Below, piece by piece: positions 50,161-52,461 of a stretch of 52,461 nucleotides of DNA; within the stretch, counting starts at the first letter, position 1; each line of letters starts with the position of its first letter. The notes beneath the pieces are model-generated. The model did not search any database. It was given only the letters and a program-made list of their open reading frames with translations, and was not told the origin of the DNA. The DNA comes from Gemmatimonadota bacterium. GTDB taxonomy: Bacteria > Gemmatimonadota > Gemmatimonadetes > Gemmatimonadales > Gemmatimonadaceae. Position numbers and translations under genes: made by a program. Location of the stretch: NCBI GenBank assembly GCA_027622655.1, contig JAQBYI010000022.1:1-52461 (forward strand), in the 5' to 3' direction.

Positions 50161-51369
50161 ATGCCCGTTTCACGTCGTGACTTTCTCGCTACCGTTGGTG
50201 TCGGCGGCGCGGCGCTTGGCGGCGCAGGCGCAGGTCTCCTCTCGCTTCCCGCGATATCCGGCCGCGGGCGCGAGGCACTCTGGGCGCAACAAGCCGCGCA
50301 GGGCGTCCAGGGAGTGGGCGATCGCAAGGCCGATCGCCGCATGGCCGCGCACGCCGCGATTCGCATTGACAGCAATGAGAATCCGATGGGTCCGGGCGCG
50401 AACGCGCTCAACGCGATTCGTGCGCACCTGAATGAGGGAAACCGTTATCCGATCCTCGCAGAAGACGATGTCATTGAGGCAATCGCCAAGCTGAACGGAG
50501 TCACCCCGAACAACGTGATTCTCGGCTGCGGTTCCGGCGAACTGCTGCGAGCCGCCGATCAAGCGTTCGTGTCGCGCACGGCCGCGTTCGTGGGCGCGGC
50601 ACCGACGTTTGAGGCGCCCGGCGACTTTGCAGCATTCCTCGGCGCCGAAGTTCGCAAACCCGCGGTGGACTCGAAGCTTCGGCTTGATCTCGGCGCGATG
50701 GGCGCCGCAGCACGCGGTGCGGGACTCATTTTTCTTTGCAATCCCAACAACCCCACGGCCACCGTACACTCGCGTGCCGATGTCGCTGCATTTATTGAAT
50801 CGGTAAACCGTACGTCGCCTGCTACGACGATCCTCGTCGATGAGGCGTACTTCGACTACGTCGATTCACCCGGCTACGGAACGCTGATCCCGGTGGCGCT
50901 GGAGAATCCCCGCGTCGTGGTGCTCCGGACGTTCTCAAAGGCGTACGGCATGGCCGGGCTTCGGATCGGGTACGCCGTAGGCCGCACGGAGACGCTTGCC
51001 CAGATGAAACAGTGGGTGCTCGGCTCGAATGTCAGCCAGTTGACGTTGGTCGCGGCGACCGCGGCTCTTGCTGATCCGGCCAACATCGCGGCCGAGATCA
51101 AGCGAAACAGTGCCGTGAGAACGTTCACGCGAAAATTCTTCGCAGACGCCGGCTTCACGATGACGACCGGTGACGCGAACTTCGTGATGGTCGACCTTCG
51201 CCAGAATGCGGCAGAGTTCAAGAAGAAGGCGCTGACGAAAGGGATTGCCGTCGGCCGCGCGTTTCCGCCGCTCACGAACCAGTCGCGTATCACGTTCGGA
51301 ACTATGGAAGAGATGAAGACGGCAACGGCCGCGTTTCGAGAGTTGCTGGGATCGACTGCTGGCGGATAA
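50161..51369 (+). CDS. Tat-exported class I/II aminotransferase (HisC-like)
   Basis: A 402-residue PLP aminotransferase of the histidinol-phosphate aminotransferase group. SRRDFLATVGVGGAALGGAG is a textbook Tat signal, so the enzyme should be exported folded with PLP bound. Key residues: SNENPMGPG, Asp227 and Tyr230 (ILVDEAYFDY), Schiff-base Lys260 in RTFSKAYGMAGLRIGYAVG. A cytoplasmic HisC would not have a Tat signal, so histidine synthesis is unlikely; a periplasmic amino-acid transaminase or racemase-like role is suggested. The Shine-Dalgarno GGAGA precedes the ATG by seven bases. The direct repeat GTAACTT twice, four bases apart, lies 25-45 bases upstream. Confidence 0.9.
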   Translation: MPVSRRDFLATVGVGGAALGGAGAGLLSLPAISGRGREALWAQQAAQGVQGVGDRKADRRMAAHAAIRIDSNENPMGPGANALNAIRAHLNEGNRYPILAEDDVIEAIAKLNGVTPNNVILGCGSGELLRAADQAFVSRTAAFVGAAPTFEAPGDFAAFLGAEVRKPAVDSKLRLDLGAMGAAARGAGLIFLCNPNNPTATVHSRADVAAFIESVNRTSPATTILVDEAYFDYVDSPGYGTLIPVALENPRVVVLRTFSKAYGMAGLRIGYAVGRTETLAQMKQWVLGSNVSQLTLVAATAALADPANIAAEIKRNSAVRTFTRKFFADAGFTMTTGDANFVMVDLRQNAAEFKKKALTKGIAVGRAFPPLTNQSRITFGTMEEMKTATAAFRELLGSTAGG

Positions 51370-51413
51370 CGGCGCGTTGCGCGGATCAGTGCGCACGCGG
51401 CGGGCCGGTCCGG

Positions 51414-51419
51414 TATATT
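51414..51419 (+). promoter_or_regulatory. Probable -10 box of the SRP RNA gene
   Basis: TATATT ends seven bases before the predicted transcript start near 51426. No consensus -35 hexamer is recognisable about 17 bp upstream. A similar TATATT occurs ahead of tal (36331-36336). Confidence 0.45.
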
Positions 51420-51422
51420 TCA

Positions 51423-51526
51423 GGCGCTCCAGGTCCCGGGGGGCGTAAGCCCGCCAACTCCGCCAGGGCCGAAAGGCAGCAACGGTACGTGGTGTTTTGC
51501 GTTGCTCCGTCAGGCCTGGGGCACTG
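51423..51526 (+). ncRNA. ffs: Bacterial signal recognition particle RNA (4.5S-like)
   Basis: The conserved SRP RNA apical motif is present: GCCAGGGCCGAAAGGCAGCA with the following ACGGTA, equivalent to the domain IV stem loop that binds Ffh. The two ends pair: CTCCAGG near 51427-51433 with CCTGGGG at 51515-51521, as expected for the closing stem. Overall length is about 100 nt, the small bacterial form without an Alu domain. Exact ends are estimated. A strong hairpin follows at 51526-51561. Confidence 0.9.
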
Positions 51527-51561
51527 TCGCGGGGGTTTTCCGAAAGGGAGACCCCCGCGAC
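51526..51561 (+). terminator. Hairpin after SRP RNA, probable terminator
   Basis: GTCGCGGGGG (51526-51535) and CCCCCGCGAC (51552-51561) form a perfect 10-bp stem with a 16-base loop containing TTTTCC. A conventional T-tract is lacking after the stem (only TCGTTTC), so this is either a weak intrinsic terminator or a processing structure of the SRP RNA precursor. Confidence 0.55.
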
Positions 51562-51637
51562 TCGTTTCACCAACCGGCGCATGGGCGCCGATGGCATAGG
51601 ACGCTGGCGGACAGAGGTTGGAGGCCACCTATTTCGC

Positions 51638-51833
51638 GAGATGGCAAACGCCGCTGGGGGTGCCAAAGTCGAGTCGGTGAATCGCCATAGGCGAGGCACT
51701 CGACATTTCATCGCGCACCGTGAGCACCCACCTCGTGAACATCTTTCGAAAGCTGGGCGTCGGCTCGCGCGGCGCGCTCATCGATCTGGTGCGCGACAAT
51801 CGGGCTCTCATCCAGGCGGTCGCGGACGGCTAG
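51638..51833 (+). pseudogene. LuxR-type HTH C-terminal remnant
   Basis: From 51690 to the stop at 51831-51833 the plus strand encodes GEALDISSRTVSTHLVNIF then RKLGVGSRGALIDLVRDN, the recognition-helix half of a LuxR/NarL-type HTH domain. In this frame a TGA lies just before it (51678-51680). Shifting frame, the preceding bases read NRH, matching the usual Asn-Arg-x-Ile-Gly-Glu consensus with one or two bases missing, and further upstream REMANAAGGAK is a degraded match to the start of the HTH. No receiver or sensor domain remains. The 3' end overlaps the antisense tail of the next gene. Confidence 0.65.
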
Positions 51834-52461
51834 CCGATCCGCCAGCGCGAGTGTGGTGCGAATCGCGTCGGAGTTAGGGTCGAGCGCGTCGGCCAGTGCA
51901 TGCGCCATGGTTGGAACAGCATCAACCGGAACGTCGCCCATCATCGCCGTCTGTATCCAACCTCGCGCGCGCAGGTACGAGCTGTGCCAGCTGAGATGAA
52001 AGCCGGCGTTGGCCATGGCACGGCCCACAATGGCCGTGTCCAACCCCGCAGGTGCGCACCACGTTGCCACAGCCGGTGACGCACGGCGGGGCGCAACAAG
52101 CGGCCGATGCCCAACGCGCTGCATGAACGCGCGCAGCACCGCGTCGGCCCGTGCGATTTCGGCGAAGCGCGATGGCCAGTGAGTGGAGGCGATTGCAGTC
52201 GCGAGCGCGCCCACGAGAAGTGACGACTGCGTGAACGGAACGCCGCCGGGAGCTGCGTACGGAGCCAGCTCCAGGTACCGCGGCGTACCGATCGGGGCGG
52301 GGCCGGGCGCGTCCGCCGTGCAAATGATCGCAAGCCCGGCGACGGCGCCGAGCGCCTTGCCGCTAACTGTCGTGGCGAAAGCAATGTCGGAATGAACAGC
52401 CGGGGAGATGGGTGACAGAACGTCCGGGGACATAGCTAACACTTTTTCTTCTGAGAAGGTG
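51708..52461 (-). CDS. Class V aminotransferase, partial (5' end outside window)
   Basis: The C-terminal part of a PLP class V aminotransferase of the alanine-glyoxylate/2-aminoethylphosphonate aminotransferase kind. The likely Schiff-base Lys is in FATTVSGKALGAVAGL, followed by PRYLELAPYAAPGGVPFTQSS (the family PRYLDL...GxPFTxSS signature), and small-domain motifs such as GFHLSWHSSYLRARGW. The frame stays open to the right edge, so the N-terminal half lies beyond; the GTG at 52442 is unlikely to be the start. About the last 40 residues are antisense to the LuxR remnant and unlike the family, so the natural end may have been lost. Confidence 0.75.
   Translation of the reverse strand, partial: TFSEEKVLAMSPDVLSPISPAVHSDIAFATTVSGKALGAVAGLAIICTADAPGPAPIGTPRYLELAPYAAPGGVPFTQSSLLVGALATAIASTHWPSRFAEIARADAVLRAFMQRVGHRPLVAPRRASPAVATWCAPAGLDTAIVGRAMANAGFHLSWHSSYLRARGWIQTAMMGDVPVDAVPTMAHALADALDPNSDAIRTTLALADRLAVRDRLDESPIVAHQIDERAARADAQLSKDVHEVGAHGAR

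Overview
The window is a GC-rich Gram-negative chromosomal segment (outer-membrane assembly genes bamA/tamB-like, lspA, several lipoproteins and Tat or Sec signal peptides). Gene content points to Gemmatimonadota: a DUF5916 outer-membrane protein, many exported amidohydrolases and PLP enzymes, nucleotidyltransferase plus small partner, LVIVD and DUF1080 proteins, and a fossil of the typical N-terminus of that phylum's Ser/Thr kinases. This assignment is inference from gene content. No tRNA, rRNA, CRISPR array, prophage or complete IS element was seen; one SRP (4.5S-like) RNA is present.

Layout. 1-1.2 kb: a VOC protein and a small-protein/nucleotidyltransferase pair. 1.2-5.9 kb (minus): D-aminopeptidase, DUF5916 barrel, FAD amine oxidase, with a kinase fossil between the last two. 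6.0-15.5 kb (plus): a long run of peptide/amino-acid/amide catabolic genes, mostly exported (class V aminotransferase, two amidohydrolases, TPR protein, formamidase-like protein, Gfo/Idh oxidoreductase, proline dehydrogenase). 15.6-18.1 kb: DUF305 and LVIVD proteins, ended by a strong hairpin. 18.1-20.8 kb (minus): a tightly overlapping DUF1080 - MFS - cutC operon. 20.9-22.3 kb: VOC, aquaporin and a short MscL. 22.3-29.0 kb (minus): tamB-like and bamA/tamA-like genes overlapping by 4 bp, divergent from lspA. 29.7-31.2 kb: a DsrE-like Tat protein and a methyltransferase gene broken by a 20-bp tandem duplication. 31.2-33.8 kb: ArsR-methyltransferase fusion regulator with a perfect palindrome on its own start codon, followed by ahcY. 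33.9-36.3 kb: M19 dipeptidase and Hpt/receiver protein. 36.4-45.3 kb: a central-carbon run (transaldolase, pyruvate kinase, PhnP-like MBL, glucose-6-phosphate isomerase, a deleted mscS, an intact mscS, an HPF-like protein, class II aldolase). 45.4-51.4 kb: coiled-coil lipoprotein, YihY, threonine aldolase, rhodanese, PaaI thioesterase, membrane protein plus prepilin, exported HisC-like aminotransferase. 51.4-52.5 kb: SRP RNA, a LuxR C-terminal remnant, and a class V aminotransferase running off the right edge.

Main points for a second look: (i) the ArsR-methyltransferase/ahcY pair and its start-codon operator; (ii) a 9-bp-periodic repeat (Trp-Ser-Val when translated) that forms the signal peptides of two unrelated exported proteins and recurs in an intergenic gap; (iii) heptad-periodic, C-rich leaders immediately before ahcY and tal; (iv) four decayed genes, each with an inferable lesion; (v) an aquaporin lacking the usual filter arginine beside a minimal MscL. 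No wholly new defence or mobile system was recognised.
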